NCBI GenBank assembly: GCA_016271365.2
Contig: CM028131.1
Location: 282,036,001 to 282,100,000, forward strand
Direction: 5' to 3'
Length of the DNA stretch: 64,000 nt
Source: Neoceratodus forsteri
Taxonomy: Eukaryota; Chordata; Ceratodontiformes; Ceratodontidae
Below the pieces are notes generated by a model. That model searched no databases and was not told the origin of the DNA. It was given only the letters and a program-made list of their open reading frames with translations. Position numbers and translations under genes: made by a program. Below, piece after piece: positions 10,431-21,604 of the stretch (positions within the stretch are counted from its first letter, which is position 1; each line of letters opens with the position of its first letter).

Positions 10431-11600
10431 GTACTCCTCCTTGTCCTCCGCCCTCCCTGTTTTTTGTACCTCCTAAAGGCAGCTCTTTTCCTCCTTACCT
10501 TTTCCATTACCCCCTTGCTCACCCAGCTAGGTTTCTTTTCCCTAGCCTTCTTGCTCTGGGTCTTGCTGCATGTTCTGGTTGCCTCCACTATCCCCAGCTT
10601 TATAAGCTCCCACCTCTGGTTAGTGCCTATACTAGGTTGAATTCTGGCCAGGTACCTTTTACCACTTTCCCCATCCGCGCAAGTTTGCCCTCCTGGAGTC
10701 CAGTACCCTTGTGCCAGATTCCATTCTTTCCTTACCCATATCCAACGTGAACCATATTGAGTGGTGGTCACTCCCTGCCAGTGGTTCTTCCACCCTAAGT
10801 TCCCTCACAGACTCCCCGTTTTCCAGCACAAGGTCAAGGATATTTTATAACCTGGTTGGTTTGCTGACCATTTGCATCAGGAAACTGTCCTGGAAAGCAT
10901 CTAACAGTACCTGTTCCCTTCTATTCCTGGTTGTTGGGGTACTCCAATCCACTCCTGGCATGTTGAAGTCCCCCCACGATCACCACACTACCCTTCTCAC
11001 AGGTCCTCCTGATCTGTCCCGCTAGTTCCCTGTCTAACTCCTCTGTCTGAGAAGTCGGCCTGTACACCACTCCCATCCTGAGAGTGCTATGCTTGGAATT
11101 CTGAAATTGCATCCATAGTGACTCTGTACTACCCTCCTTCCCTACACACTTCAGTCCTTCCCTCACATATAGTGCTACCCCCCCTTTCCCAATCACTCCC
11201 TATGAAATATCCTGTACCCTGGTATCGACAGGTCTCAGTCATTGTATTGGGTGGCCCATGTTTTGGTGATGGCTGCAGTGTCCACCTACCCCCTCTGCCA
11301 TGGGAGTCTGTAGCTCTGCAGTTTTCTTCCCAAGACTCCTAGCATTCAGGGTGACACCCTCCACCCCTTCCCCTTCTGCCCTCCTTTACTAGCATCGCCT
11401 CTAGTACTTGCCCTTTGTCACTGTTATGGGGGTAAGCTCATATGGCTTTCCAGCTTGTGGTCTTTGCATGTCCCTTGTCCACTTGCCACCCCCCGCTCCT
11501 AGTTTAAATTCCCAACTTCCCCTGTGTACTCCTCCATCCTCTGTTTCAACACTTTCTTTCCCTCCTCACTCAAGTGTAGTCTATTTTTGAAATAGAGACT
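10431..11600 (-). pseudogene. CR1 ORF2 endonuclease and linker
   Basis: Around 11050-11196 the minus strand reads GGVALYVREGLKCVG and MGVVYRPTSQTEELDRELA, the central blocks of CR1 endonuclease. The GDFN metal-binding motif at about 10960 is altered (VIVGGLQHARSG). Downstream, 10427-10770 carries the basic linker (KAREKKPSWVSKGVMEKVRR) shared with other CR1s. The N-terminal Glu block is not clear. Confidence 0.7.
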
Positions 11601-11649
11601 ACTGTCCTCCCAGGTTCCTCCCCCATCAGCCCATACCCTTTAGCATGAC

Positions 11650-12860
11650 ACCAGGTTTTTAACCATTCATTAAAATCCTTTATTCTCTGCTTTCCTGCTG
11701 TGCTTGCCCTGGGCACTGGAGGTATCTCTGAGAAAGTTACTGATCTCCCTGCCCCCTCACATAATTGTCCTAGTTCAACAAACCTCCTGTGGACTATATC
11801 TACTGTCCTGTCAGCCAGTGTCGTTTGTCCCCAAATGTATAATTAAATGAAGCTTCTCCTTACCCCTTCTAGTATATTTTAGAACAGGTTGTCCCACTCC
11901 TTCTGCTGTCATTCCTGGCATGGCCTCCACCCAAATGCGACTATGCCTCTCCCTTTGCTACCCCAACGGACTCCTCTTAGTATTCAGTCCCCCAGCACTA
12001 GGATTCCACCCCTCTTACTAACTGATTGCTTCCCTTCCTCCCCACCTCTCGCTCACGGCTCCTTTTCTTCCTCCTGCACAGTAGTTCCCCCTTATGCTCC
12101 TGTTGTAATTCCCCCAGCTGAACTTCCCCCCAACTCCAGTTTCATCTGGACTTCTATCAGTTACTCCTCCAATTTCATCTCCTCCCTTATCTTCCTTTCC
12201 CTCTAGTACCGCAAAACGATTTTCAGAAGACCCTTCTCCAATGCCCGCTTCCTATCTCCTCATAGTAGCCCATTCCCTCCTTTCAACTCCATGACTGTTG
12301 CCACTTCTCCTCCTCTTCTCACCAGTCCTTTTCTCCTCCTTACTGTTGTCTTTTTTTCTTGACCTGGTTTCATCTGATGCTGCCTCTTGGCCTGGGCCCC
12401 TGCCTCTGCTTCCTTCTTCTGACCCTCCTCCCCTGTTGGCCCAAACAGCCCTTCATTTTCATATCCCCTCCTCCCTCCCTCCAGTGGTGGAATATAACCT
12501 CCTCCAGTCTGCCTTGCCTGTCTTAGTTCCTCCTGCAGACCCTCGATCTCCTTTTTAAGTTTCTCTATTTGGTTGCACACTAAACATCCCCACACTCCAG
12601 GCGATTTTTAGAAAGATTGGTACACCGCAGTTGTTGCAGCCTACCACTCTACCCATTGCTCTCATTGCCCACCAGTGACCCCCCCACCCTTCCAGATGAA
12701 GGTTAGCCAACGCTGCCCCAAGTCTCCTCTCCCCCATCTATCATTGCAAAACATTCTTCTCCTTTTCTCTATTTTCCTTACCCCCTTTGTCATACACTTT
12801 ACATAGATTGAGCAGCTGCCTTTTAAGTTCGTATCCCTCCTGTCCACACTCAAAAATAAA
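11650..12860 (-). pseudogene. CR1 ORF1 with broken SGNH esterase
   Basis: CR1 ORF1 carries a coiled coil and a lipolytic SGNH-hydrolase-like domain. Here an N-terminal helix reads CNQIEKLKKEIEGLQEELRQ (about 12515-12575), typical coiled coil. The esterase nucleophile block reads VLGD-stop-ILRG at about 11975-12000: the Ser codon is replaced by TGA at 11984-11986. A second block, IIHLGTND, is intact at about 11820-11843. It therefore retains the domain outline with a nonsense change at the catalytic serine. Confidence 0.7.
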
Positions 12861-13249
12861 CTGTAAGCAGCTATCGCACAGCCTCCTTCTAACTCCTACC
12901 CCTCTTTTCCACAATGCAAACAGGTAAAAATGAAAGCTGCTTGTGTTGCAGGTACTTCCCTTCCATGGAGATAGCAGTCACTTCTTCACTTGCTGCTGTT
13001 CCTTTCCTGGACGTCTGCCTCTGCTATGACTGGTGCATGTCCTTTGCCCTTTTGGGGAAGTGATGTCAGAACCCCCAGTATAAAGGAAATGATATACCTG
13101 GGGTGGGTGGGGTGAGGGCAGGGAGGGTGGCACCAGCCCGTGCCTTCCAGAAACAATCAGGTAGCTGAGGCCCCTGGCCAGACAATTAGCAGCCTTCCCC
13201 CCACTGTGCACTAAACTTTGCAGCGTTGAAGACCGCAAAAAGCAACCAC

Positions 13250-13640
13250 AACTCCACTAATAGCACAAAAAAATAGGTTTGATAGCAGAAGAAACAGGTC
13301 TCCAATTCTAACAGCCTCACCAACAACACACCAAAATAAGCTTGAAATGAAAAGATATAGGCTTCCAGTTCAAAGAAACCGCCCTAATAAAAGTACACCA
13401 AATAGATTTGATATCAGAAGAAACAGACCTCCAATTTAAAGAAATGACAGCCCCACTTAAAACACACCAAAATAGATTTCACAGGTTCAACAGCTCCCAA
13501 ACAGTTCCCTGCTAGCCACTTTTAAAAAGTAAGAAAAATCCAGCCTGATACCAAGTGAAACAAGACAAATCAGCCAACTTACAGCACACCAAAATAGGTT
13601 TCAAAATTCCAACAGCCCCAACACAATGCCGTACTAGCCC
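13250..13640 (-). repeat. Degenerate tandem repeats at CR1 5' end
   Basis: About five degenerate units of roughly 60-75 bp share the motif CACACCAAAATAGRTTT, often followed by GATATCAGAAGAAACAG and CTCCAATT. Clear starts lie near 13263, 13330, 13396, 13465 and 13584. They sit upstream (in element sense) of CR1 ORF1, where promoter-bearing 5' repeats would be expected. No promoter element is identifiable. Confidence 0.55.
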
Positions 13641-13660
13641 TTAGAAGTAGTAAGTTTACA

Positions 13661-14566
13661 GAATGTTCTTGTCAGTTTTGTTCCTTGCAGGTGCAGCAAA
13701 ACTGTACATGGTATCCCAGAACTAACCTCTTGTTCACAGTTCTGCAAAGGGCTTAAAACTGCATCTAAGGTTAACTCCTTGAGTTCCAAATAACTTTTGC
13801 AATAATTTCAACACTAATAACTACATACAGTTTTAAACAAAGGGATACAGTTTCAAACAAAGGGATCCCAGTATCCCTTACAGTTTCACACAAAGATTCA
13901 CATATATTTTATACCCGCGGGTATGCAAGGGGGAAGAAAAGACAGAACAGCAAGTGAAGGCAGAGAGATAGTGAGAGGCGGAGAATTGCAAGACCGTCAG
14001 AGTGATCAGTTCCGAGGTCTCAAAGAAAAATTGTTTATGCAACCAGACAAACAAGAAACAGAAAGAAGAGGATAGAACAGACCCTTCCGTTTAAACTCTT
14101 TCTGCATAACAAATGGGGCAGGGCCTTATTCCACCCTGTCACAGCGATATACATGTTAACTATCAATAAAGCACATAAAAGTATTAGAAATAGGCCACTT
14201 TGTAATTCAGTGGTGCGTGCTGGTGTGCTGTCCCGGTAGTGATACCATAAAACTAGGAGCATGCTGACTGATGCAGAAGGAAATTGTGATCGTGGCGGCA
14301 GCCCCTCGGGGTAATATATGACCTTTTTCCTTCCAAAGAGAGCAAGCACAGAAATGCTGATTTGACAGATTCCAAGCCAGGTAAGTAATCACTTTAAGAA
14401 ACAAAGGTGCACGCAAAACATTGAGGGCAACAGTGAACGGCAACTCTTTGTTCGCTTTGAGAGGTTGTCATGACCAACTAGTAAATGTCGAGAGCGAAGC
14501 TCTAGAGGTTTAATATTATGAAACCTCGAGAGGTGAACTCGGTGTCGTTGTCTACTCTTGCCCATC
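13661..14566. other. Unassigned, possibly displaced LTR plus old repeat
   Basis: No confident gene is present. A minus-strand open stretch at 14035-14349 encodes a hydrophobic run (LFLILLCALLIVNMYIAV) but has no family resemblance, and I would not call it a gene. The part next to the CR1 5' end could be the remaining Gypsy U3, since the CR1 cut that LTR. Two GGGATACAGTTTCAAACAAA-like repeats lie near 13830-13860. Confidence 0.3.
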
Positions 14567-15871
14567 CATTGTGTTTTTTTTGAAATTATATTTTATTGCT
14601 TTAATGATTAAAACAATTACATATAATTGTTTCATGCAAGAGATCACCTCCATTCAACAGTTGATACATGTATTAAGAGTATTTAGTCTATGCAATCTGA
14701 ATTGCAGATGTGGGGGTATTCCATTAAAGTTCAAGTCTGTAGAAAAATGTCCATAATATGCTGCACCCTACAAAACTATGGGTGGTCGTTCCAGTCAGTA
14801 TGTTATACAAACAGGTGAACTCAACCCCCTGTGTTGATATGACCCCCTTTCAATTAAAAATTGTTATACAAGTCCTATGTGCTATGGGAGAGAAAATAAA
14901 ACAAACTAAAAAAGCCATTTACAGAGCTTGAAAATCTTAACCCCAGCATGAAGAGCCAGTGCCATAAGGGCCTAGAGAAAACCGCGCATTAACTGCTATG
15001 CAGCAAAATCCCTGCCCCTGCATCAAATATTCTTAACTCAAATCAGCTCTGTAATCCCAAACAAACTCTTTCATTTATATTATTTTAAAGAAATGTATAT
15101 TGCATTCAGTATACAATAAGCCCCCAGAAAGCTTTCAGTCGGAATTCACAAGAACGAAAGAATCTTAAACCTATAACTATTAGGCTTTGTACACTAGGCA
15201 GTAATTAAGCAACAGTTTTAACTTTAATTATGACATAAATTGCCACAGATTACTTGCTCTAAAAGTCCTGAAGAGTTTCTGTTCAGATGTCTCGTTCTGA
15301 GTCTAAGTCATTTGTAGCAGCTCGGTTAAAAACTCTGTTGATGCCCTCAACTTTTTCCCTGCTTCTGCAGGATCCAAGAATTGGTATGTCTGTCCATCAT
15401 AAAAAATTCTCAGGTGGGCCAGTCAGCAATGAGTGGCGATGCCCAGACCGGAGCTTTGCCCTGACTCCGACGAAACGTTTTCTGTGGGCTCGAGTAGCGA
15501 AGGAAAGGTCTGGAAAGAGGTGGATTGTCTTGCTGCAGTAGGTCAAATTTCCTGATCCTCTGGCGGCCTGTAGAATGAGATCCCTCGAGGCTGATCTATC
15601 TGTAACCAGCAGAATTGTTCTGGCTGCATCTCGCTGACTTCCAGCGGCCCTTGGTGAGATACGGTAAGCCTTCACAATACTGGACGGAGGGAAATCTGCT
15701 ATGAGTTATAGAGTAGTCAGTAACCAAGAACTTAAGAATTCTAGCAAACTATCTCCCTCATAGTTCTCAGGCAGCAGCACTATGCGGACATTTTTGGCCC
15801 TTTGTGTGTTCTCCAGTTCCTCTAGACGATACCTCAATTGGTAGTTTTCTTGGGCCATTTTTGAAGTCTAT
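14567..15871 (-). mobile_element. L1-type ORF1-only (HAL1-like) retrotransposon
   Basis: The minus strand holds an L1-type ORF1 remnant (about 15290-15870) followed by about 700 bp of non-coding DNA. It ends with AATAAA and an A-rich tail at about 14572-14600 (plus strand: a T run after GTG). No ORF2 endonuclease or RT occurs between ORF1 and the tail. The same layout recurs at 57371-59075, so a HAL1-like non-autonomous element is likely. A deleted ordinary L1 is the alternative. No target duplication was found. Confidence 0.6.
15290..15870 (-). pseudogene. L1-type ORF1 (Transposase_22-like) remnant
   Basis: This is an RNA-binding chaperone of L1-type elements. From 15860 the minus strand reads ENYQLRYRLEELENTQRAKN (end of coiled coil), VRIVLLPENYEGDSLLEFL (start of the RRM), then YRISPRAAG and RTILLVTDRSASRDLILQAA. 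The C-terminal block is IHLFPDLSFATRAHRKRF. Blocks match the plus-strand copy near 57850-58200 (LETLENQ..., FPDLSYATQQRRKGF). A frameshift near 15700 and stops after 15397 interrupt it. Confidence 0.75.
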
Positions 15872-16190
15872 GCAAGAGGAAGGAGGTACTGTTAGAACTT
15901 TGCTACTCTACTATGACTAAAGAACTAGAACTCAATACTACTGGGACCTTCAATTTAGGATAAAAACCAAAACGGAGTGTGTTTGTTTGAGTTGGGGGGA
16001 AGGGAATTATCATCTGTGCAGTTAGCTAGGTGAAGAAGGAAACTGTGCATTGGGGGAGTGGCTTAGGCAGAAGGTAGCCAGGTGTTAGGATTTAAAAACT
16101 GCCCTAGGTAACTTTTGGCAGAGAACAGCAAGAGGAAGGAGGTGCTGTTAGCACTTTACTGCTCTACTGGGACTAAATTGCCCTCCACCC
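15872..16190 (+). repeat. Two ~48-bp direct repeats, 258 bp apart
   Basis: The segment starting AAGAGGAAGGAGGTACTGTT at about 15872-15920 recurs with few changes at about 16130-16178. The pair lies just upstream of a plus-strand CR1, so it may be part of a repeated 5' UTR. The ORF1-only element ends at the left copy. Confidence 0.6.
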
Positions 16191-16562
16191 CCCATTCTTA
16201 GCCAGTTCTACTTTTATAGGCACAGGATTTGAGCGGCTCTTTGGGAGCAGGAAGGGAGTGATCACAGAGGCACAAAAGACTCACCATCCTAGAAGGAAAA
16301 GAGTAGCTCTCCATCCCCCCCAGCTGCTGGAGGTCTGACTCTGAGCAAGTAAGAAGGAGACTACTGAGGAATATAGGAACTTCCTGTCCCAGAACAGGAA
16401 GATCAGGAGCTTTAAGGGCACAGAGGCAGTAGGAAAGTAGGGAGAAAAAAATATATAAAAAAAAAAAGAGAGATGAAAGAGTAAGCATACAAAACAACAG
16501 TTAAGGGGCCACAAATAAGACATAATGAGAGTGGTGCAGTCTTCTGAGAAACGTTCTGGAGG

Positions 16563-17378
16563 ATGCGGTGTTGTCCCATCTGTAGGCACCTCTCTGGGCT
16601 GAGGGAGGAGGTTGCTTATCTCCAGGCTGAGTTGGCCAGGATTTGGGGGACCTCCTCTCCCACCCAAGGACCAGGGCCACTGCCGGTGCCTCAGAGGTTG
16701 GCAAGCAAGAGGAGCGGTTGGGCCATAGTGGTCTCAGGGAGGGTGAGGGTGGTGGAACAGAGGCGCATCCCTCCAGCTGTACCGTCTCCACAATTCATAT
16801 GCCATTCTGGCACAGTGTGGTTCTTCTATGGAGGCACCCACAATGGAGACCAAGGAGATGCTGGGAACCTCCACAAAGGAGACCCACAGGAGGGTGGCAT
16901 GGGACCTCACAGGGGAAGGAAACTGCTTCTGGTGGGGGACTCCATTGTTAGGAGGGTAGAACTAGGGAGGGAGGAGGGAGGGAGGTAAGGTGCCTGCCTG
17001 GCGCCATGGCTTGAGGGACAGGGAGCGAATCCTCAGGATTGGGGAGCAGTTGCACGGGAGAGGGAGCTGGATGTCATTGTCCACCTAGGCACAAATGACC
17101 TGGTTGGGAAAGGGATCAGAGCAGTGAAGGAGGAGTTTGTGGAGTTGGGGAGGGACCTTAGACAAGTAGCACACACGGTAACCTTCTCGGAGGTGCTGCC
17201 TGTCTATGGCACGGGTGAGGCTAGGGTGCTTCGCACCATGGGATTCAATCAGTGGTTGAAAAACTGGGCAGAGCTCAGGGTTTTGGCTTCATTGGGGACT
17301 GGGGGTCCACCTGGAGGGATGCAGGCCGATACTGGCATGATGGTCTGCATCTGTCCGGGAGGGGACCTGGGATCCTAG
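16563..17378 (+). pseudogene. CR1 ORF1, coiled coil plus SGNH esterase, one stop
   Basis: ORF1 reads from MRCCPICRHLSGLREEVAYL (a C-x2-C pair followed by a coiled-coil heptad run) into KLLLVGDSIVRR at about 16920-16953. That is the G-D-S nucleophile block of SGNH hydrolases. A single in-frame TAA at 16986-16988 interrupts it. The same frame then continues through LDVIVHLGTNDLVGKG, with HLGTND at 17082-17099, the second esterase block. The esterase is thought to aid CR1 mobility, perhaps at membranes. Except for the one stop, the reading frame is clean, so it decayed recently. Confidence 0.8.
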
Positions 17379-17624
17379 GTGATGGGTTTAAATGCTTCAT
17401 TGGCAAGCATTTAAACTAGCCAAGGGGGGGAGGCACTGAAAAGGAGCAGGAAAATCCTAGCGCCCCCCTCCCCAAAAAAAAATCAGGGTAGTTAGTGAGG
17501 TAAACACCAAGATAGAGAAGTCGATAGGGAGAAGGGCAGGGGTAAATGCAGAAAAGGACAAAGGCAGTAAGGACAGGGATGAGGCAAAAAGGGGTAAAGC
17601 CATAAAAAAAATGGAGGGTAATGA

Positions 17625-19141
17625 GTACCAGTGCCCGTAGTCTAGGTAACAATCTCCCTGAACTGGTGGCCTTGATGGAAGAGGGATGCCTGGATATCGT
17701 GGTAGTCACAGAAACATGATACACAGAGAACCATGACTAGGATGTCAACATACCAGGGTACACAATCAACAGGAGGGACAAGGAGGGTAGAAGAGGAGGA
17801 GGAGCAGCTTCTATGTAAGGGAAGGGATCAAAGCAATGGAAGAAAAGGGTAAGCAGGGAAGCAAGGAGGCACTGTGGGTTGCCCTGGAGATTGAAATGGC
17901 ACCATTATCTGCACAGGGTTGTATACAGACCTCGTCTCGGGAGGAAGTGGATAAGGAATGAGAGCTCATCCTTAGGGTGGCAGAGAAAAGGGAGATATTG
18001 TTGATGGGGACCTGAATATGCCAGATGTTAACTGGAACACCTTTGCTGCAGCCACATCCAAGAGCAGGGCCATTCTCAATGCCCTACAGGGGGCATGCCT
18101 CAGACAGCTAGTGTTGGACCATTCGAGAGGGAGCAGTCCTAGACCTGGTACTCTCAAATGGGGATGGAGAGAGGATCTTAGATCTAGAAGTGGGTAGCCC
18201 TCTGGGAACAAGTGACCACCAAACAGTGTGGTTCACGATAAACTCAGCTGCAGAGTCAAGCCATACAAAAGTGAGGGTACTGGACTTCAGAAGGGCTGAC
18301 TTTGTCAAAATAGGAGAGTGCCTCAGAAAAGCACTAGCAAACATGCAAGAAGGAGGGGTGGAGCAACAATGGGGAAACATCAAAACTGCCATCACAGAGG
18401 CAACAAGCCTTTGTGTGAAGCAAATAAATCATAACGAAAGACAAAACCACTGTGGTTCTCAAAAGAGGTGGCGGGGAAGGTTAGGGAGAAAAAGACAGCA
18501 TTCAGGAAGTATAAGGAAACACAGAAGGAGCAGGACAGAGAACTGTACCAGTTAAAGCAGAAGGAAGCGGGGGAGGCAGTCTGAATAGCAAAAGCCCAAA
18601 CTGAGGAAAAGATAGCCAACTCGGTTAAGAAGAGGGGATAAAACTTTTATAGGTACAGTAGGGAGCGAAGCAAGTCAAAGGGAGGCATAGTGAGGCTGAA
18701 TAAAGGGGGAGAGTGGGTGGGCAGAAAGGGACAGTGAAAAAGCAGGGATACTGAATTAATACTTCTGCTCAGTATTCACAAAAGAAAAGGAGGGGGAGGT
18801 ACCTATTCCAATCAGTTGAAGCACTCTAGATAGGGGGGTCGACATCAGTCCTTTCACAGAAGAAAGGGTTCTGAAAGAACTCCTAAAACTGAAGGTGGAC
18901 AAAGCAATGGGGCCTGATGGGATTCACCCCAAAATTTTAAAAGAACTAAGGGAGAGCTAGTGATACCACTGACTACCCTTTTTAACAAATTGTGGGAGGA
19001 TGGTGTGGTATCTGAGGACTGGAGGAAAGCAGATATGATTCCCCTTCACAAAAATGGGAACAAGACAGAGGCAGGAAACTACAGACCTGTCAGTTTGACC
19101 TCAGTGGTAGGGAAATGATAGAATCACTTCTGAAGGAAAGA
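17625..19141 (+). pseudogene. CR1 ORF2, endonuclease and RT start
   Basis: The N-terminus reads ARSLGNNLPELVALMEEG then DIVVVTET (catalytic Glu), about 17630-17715. SPLGTSDHQTVWF at 18195-18230 gives the S-D-H block. The linker VRVLDFRRADFVKIGECLRK follows, then KAMGPDGIHPKILK-like RT fingers at about 18900-18945. RT motif A is not reached because of truncation at 19141. Several frameshifts lie between 17715 and 18190. Confidence 0.75.
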
Positions 19142-19890
19142 TCACACAACCCAGGGTACCTGGTCAGCCACAGAGTCCTTCTCAGCACATAAACTTGTTG
19201 GATTTCAGAGCTGTGCTACTAGCTCTAAAAGCTTTCTTCTCTAGTACAGGGCAAGGTGGTACAGATTAGAACAGACAATACCACCACAATGTATTAACAT
19301 AAACAAACAGGAAGGCACCAGGTCAGACCTCCTCTGCACAGAAGCCATGAAAATCTGGACTCTGGCTTACTCCTTGGGAGTATCCCTTCAGGCAATCCAC
19401 TTGCCAGGGAAAAACAACACTCTGGCAGTTGCTTTGAGTCAAATCAACCAGGCCCGTCATGATTGGACCCTGAACTAACAGGTGGTACAGGTTATTTTCC
19501 AAAGGTGGGGCACTCCAGAGATAGGATTGTTCACGTCCCACCAGAACCGTCACCTGCCACAGTACTGTTTCAGACCACCAGATCAGGGCACACTTCCTCT
19601 GGATGCTCTGACTCTAGATTGGTCAGGGAGGTTCCCGTATGCATTCCCTACTTTTCCTTTGGTTTTCAGGGTACTACTGAAACTCAGATCCCACTCAGCA
19701 TCTCTGATCTTGATAGCTCCAGACTGGCCCAGGCAGCCATGGTACTCTCTTCTGCTTTCCATGTCTGTCACCAAACTGATACTCCTTCCTCGGAGGCACA
19801 ATCTATTGACCTCAAATCAGGGAACTCTGTTGTATCCGAATCTCAAGTCCCTCAATCTCAAGGCTTGTCTCTTGAGGAACTAGAATGTGC
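19142..19890 (+). pseudogene. DIRS-A RNase H remnant
   Basis: This domain would remove the RNA strand during reverse transcription. A degenerate FRAVLLALKAF block lies near 19207-19240 and a KAPGQTSSAQKP-like out-of-frame stretch follows. Better preserved C-terminal blocks are IGLFTSHQNRHLPQYC, LPLDALTLDW and LILIAPDWPRQPWYSLL (19525-19755). These equal the GMPQVDLFASR...APDxW region of the intact family. Stops are frequent before 19480. Confidence 0.7.
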
Positions 19891-21464
19891 TAATTTAAAC
19901 CTCTCTGAAGCTGTGTTAAATATCTTAAGAGGTTACAGAAAACCTTCCACTAAGAGAACCTATTCTCCAAATGGAAAAGATTTCTATCTGGTGTTCAACT
20001 AGAGATTTGGTGCCGCTCAGGCTGGAGTCCCAATTGTCCTTGACTATCTTACTCAATTGCATTCTCAGGGTTTGCAACCCAGTTCTTTAAAAGTTCATCT
20101 TGCAGCAGTGTCTGTTTACTCTCTGCTGGAGCAAAGCTTAATCTGGTTCAAGGTCAGTTGGCATTCATCTGTATCTCTCCCCCGGGTCGTGCCTGAAAAT
20201 AGGCAAGATTTGTCTAGTGCACTTACCCGGTCAACAAAAACTAAATAAATAAAAAAAAAAAAAGCCAACAGTGGCCTCAGAACCTATTTTCAGGAGGTTC
20301 TTTATAGGTTTGAGTCACTTGCATCCCCTCACAGGGCACCAGTGCTAGCATGGGACCAATGTGCGTAGCTAAACTCATGGGCCCTCCCTTCGAGCCCATA
20401 GCTACAGCCCATTTAAAATATGTCACATGAAAACTGTTTTCCTAGTGGCAATGACTTCTGCAAGAAGAATCAGTGAGCTCCAGGCTCTCTTTATCGACCA
20501 GGACTATATCTCATTTCATAGAGATAAGGTAATCCTCAGAACAAACAGAAAATTTCTCCCTAAGGTGGTTTCAGATTTTCATCTGAATAAATCCATTACT
20601 CTTCCTGTCTTTTTCACACAGACCATGCCAGCTCTGGCGAAAGAAGACTTCACAGTCTGGATGTGAAAAGGGCTCTCAGCTATTACATGACAGCCACTAA
20701 AGACCATACACAGGATAGAAAACAGCTATTCCTGACATATGGGGATGTAGGAAAAGTCAATCCAGCCTCTAAAAGATCCATCTCTCGATGGATAGTCCAG
20801 TGTATTCAATTCTGTTACACTAAAGCTGGTAGGGAACCCCCAACAGGGTTGAGGGCACACTCTACAAGAGGAACAGCTCCTACCCTTCAGTACTCTTCAA
20901 GGTGGGTTTTCTCACCTATAAGGCCCTACACGGGCAGGGCCCTGGTTACCTGTCTGATCTCCTGGTATCTTCCACCTCTGTCCGTAATCTCCGCTCCTCT
21001 AGCGGTGGCCTCCTAACTGTCCCAAGAGCGAGACTAAAGTCTGCAGGGGACCGAGCCTTTGGTGTCACCGCTCCCGCTTTTTGGAATTCCCTGCCTTCTG
21101 TAGTTAGGGAGGCCCCCACCATAATTGCCTTTAAGGATCGCCTGAAGACCTTCCTATTTTTGCAGGCTTTTGGGGATTAATGTTTGATTATATGTATGTA
21201 GTAATTTTAATTTATAATTTATACGGTATGAAATGCTGTAAAGTTTTTGTGCGGCGCCCAGAGCCTTTGGGATTGGGCGTCTTTTTAAATAAATTTGACT
21301 TGACTACCCTAGCAGCTGCGAGAGATGTCCCATTAGTGGACATTTGTAAAGCAGCTACCTGGAAAACAGTACACACCTTTACAAGGCACTACAACCTGGA
21401 TGTTTTGTCCAAGAGTGATGCTAGGTTTGCCACAGCAGTCCTGCAAAGTCTGTTTCCAAAATAA
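19891..21464 (+). pseudogene. DIRS-A tyrosine recombinase, split by L2
   Basis: This recombinase would integrate the circular cDNA. It reads YRKPSTKRTYSPNGKD near 19934, then VFLVAMTSARRISELQALFI at 20434-20490 with the first catalytic Arg. ISFHRDKVILRTNRKFLPKV follows. The second catalytic block H-S-T-R is at 20858-20869 and intact. The L2-like fragment then interrupts. After it, LAAARDVPLVDICKAATWKT resumes at 21306 with the nucleophile region TRHYNLDVL at about 21385. All four tetrad positions can be seen, but stops and the insertion inactivate the gene. Confidence 0.8.
20887..21303 (+). mobile_element. L2-like LINE 3' fragment
   Basis: A 417-bp 5'-truncated LINE sits inside the DIRS-A recombinase. 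It is flanked by the 7-bp duplication CTACCCT (20880-20886 and 21304-21310). It encodes the RT C-terminus (FLTYKALHGQGPGYLSDLL, then WNSLPS and FKDRLKTFLF) to a stop at 21178. A short 3' UTR ends AATAAATTTGACTTGA. The same family lies at 48020-48897 (LTFKALHEQGPGYLQDLL). Confidence 0.8.
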
Positions 21465-21489
21465 GTTCTGTGCCCACCTCCAGTGCTAC

Positions 21490-21604
21490 TGCTTGGTAGT
21501 CTGCATAAAGTTAGGAATATACTGAGCATTACTGGGGTTAGAAGAAAAAATTACTTACCATAGTAATCTTGTTTCTTCCCAGTAATGCTCAGATATTCAT
21601 AACT
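21490..21604 (+). repeat. DIRS-A internal complementary region
   Basis: The segment from about 21542 to 21604 is the inverse complement of the right terminal repeat at 22035-22098. The preceding stretch (about 21497-21540) should be the inverse complement of the lost left end. Core site ATTACTTACCATAGTAAT is at 21550-21567. Confidence 0.75.

Larger units (their letters stand above)
8646..13660 (-). mobile_element. Long CR1 LINE with 5' repeats, ORF1 and ORF2
   Basis: A near full-length CR1 (about 5 kb) lies on the minus strand. Its order is a 5' repeat array (13250-13640), ORF1 (about 11650-12860), ORF2 endonuclease (about 10900-11600), linker and RT (8816-10770), then a short 3' UTR to about 8646. 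It appears to have landed in the Gypsy LTR. It belongs to a different subfamily from the CR1 copies at 16191 and 38773, whose protein blocks differ. Numerous stops and frameshifts make it non-functional. Confidence 0.8.
16191..19141 (+). mobile_element. CR1 LINE 5' half, truncated in RT
   Basis: This plus-strand CR1 has a 5' UTR (16191-16562), ORF1 (16563-17378) and ORF2 from about 17625. ORF2 is cut at 19141, just after the RT block ending PVSLTSVVGK, where DIRS-A begins. It belongs to the same subfamily as the CR1 at 38773-41196: both carry the ADFxKxGE(C/Y)LR linker and near-identical DNA around the NSVKKRG region. Unusually for a CR1 it keeps the 5' end and lacks the 3' end, because of the DIRS-A junction. 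Confidence 0.8.

Noticed and set aside
13254..13640. CRISPR-like array
   Set aside because: The repeats are degenerate, lack constant spacers, and are in vertebrate-type DNA at a CR1 5' end.
14035..14349. Small membrane protein
   Set aside because: A hydrophobic run is present, but there is no family resemblance, codon pattern or transcription signal. It is probably chance in decayed repeat DNA.
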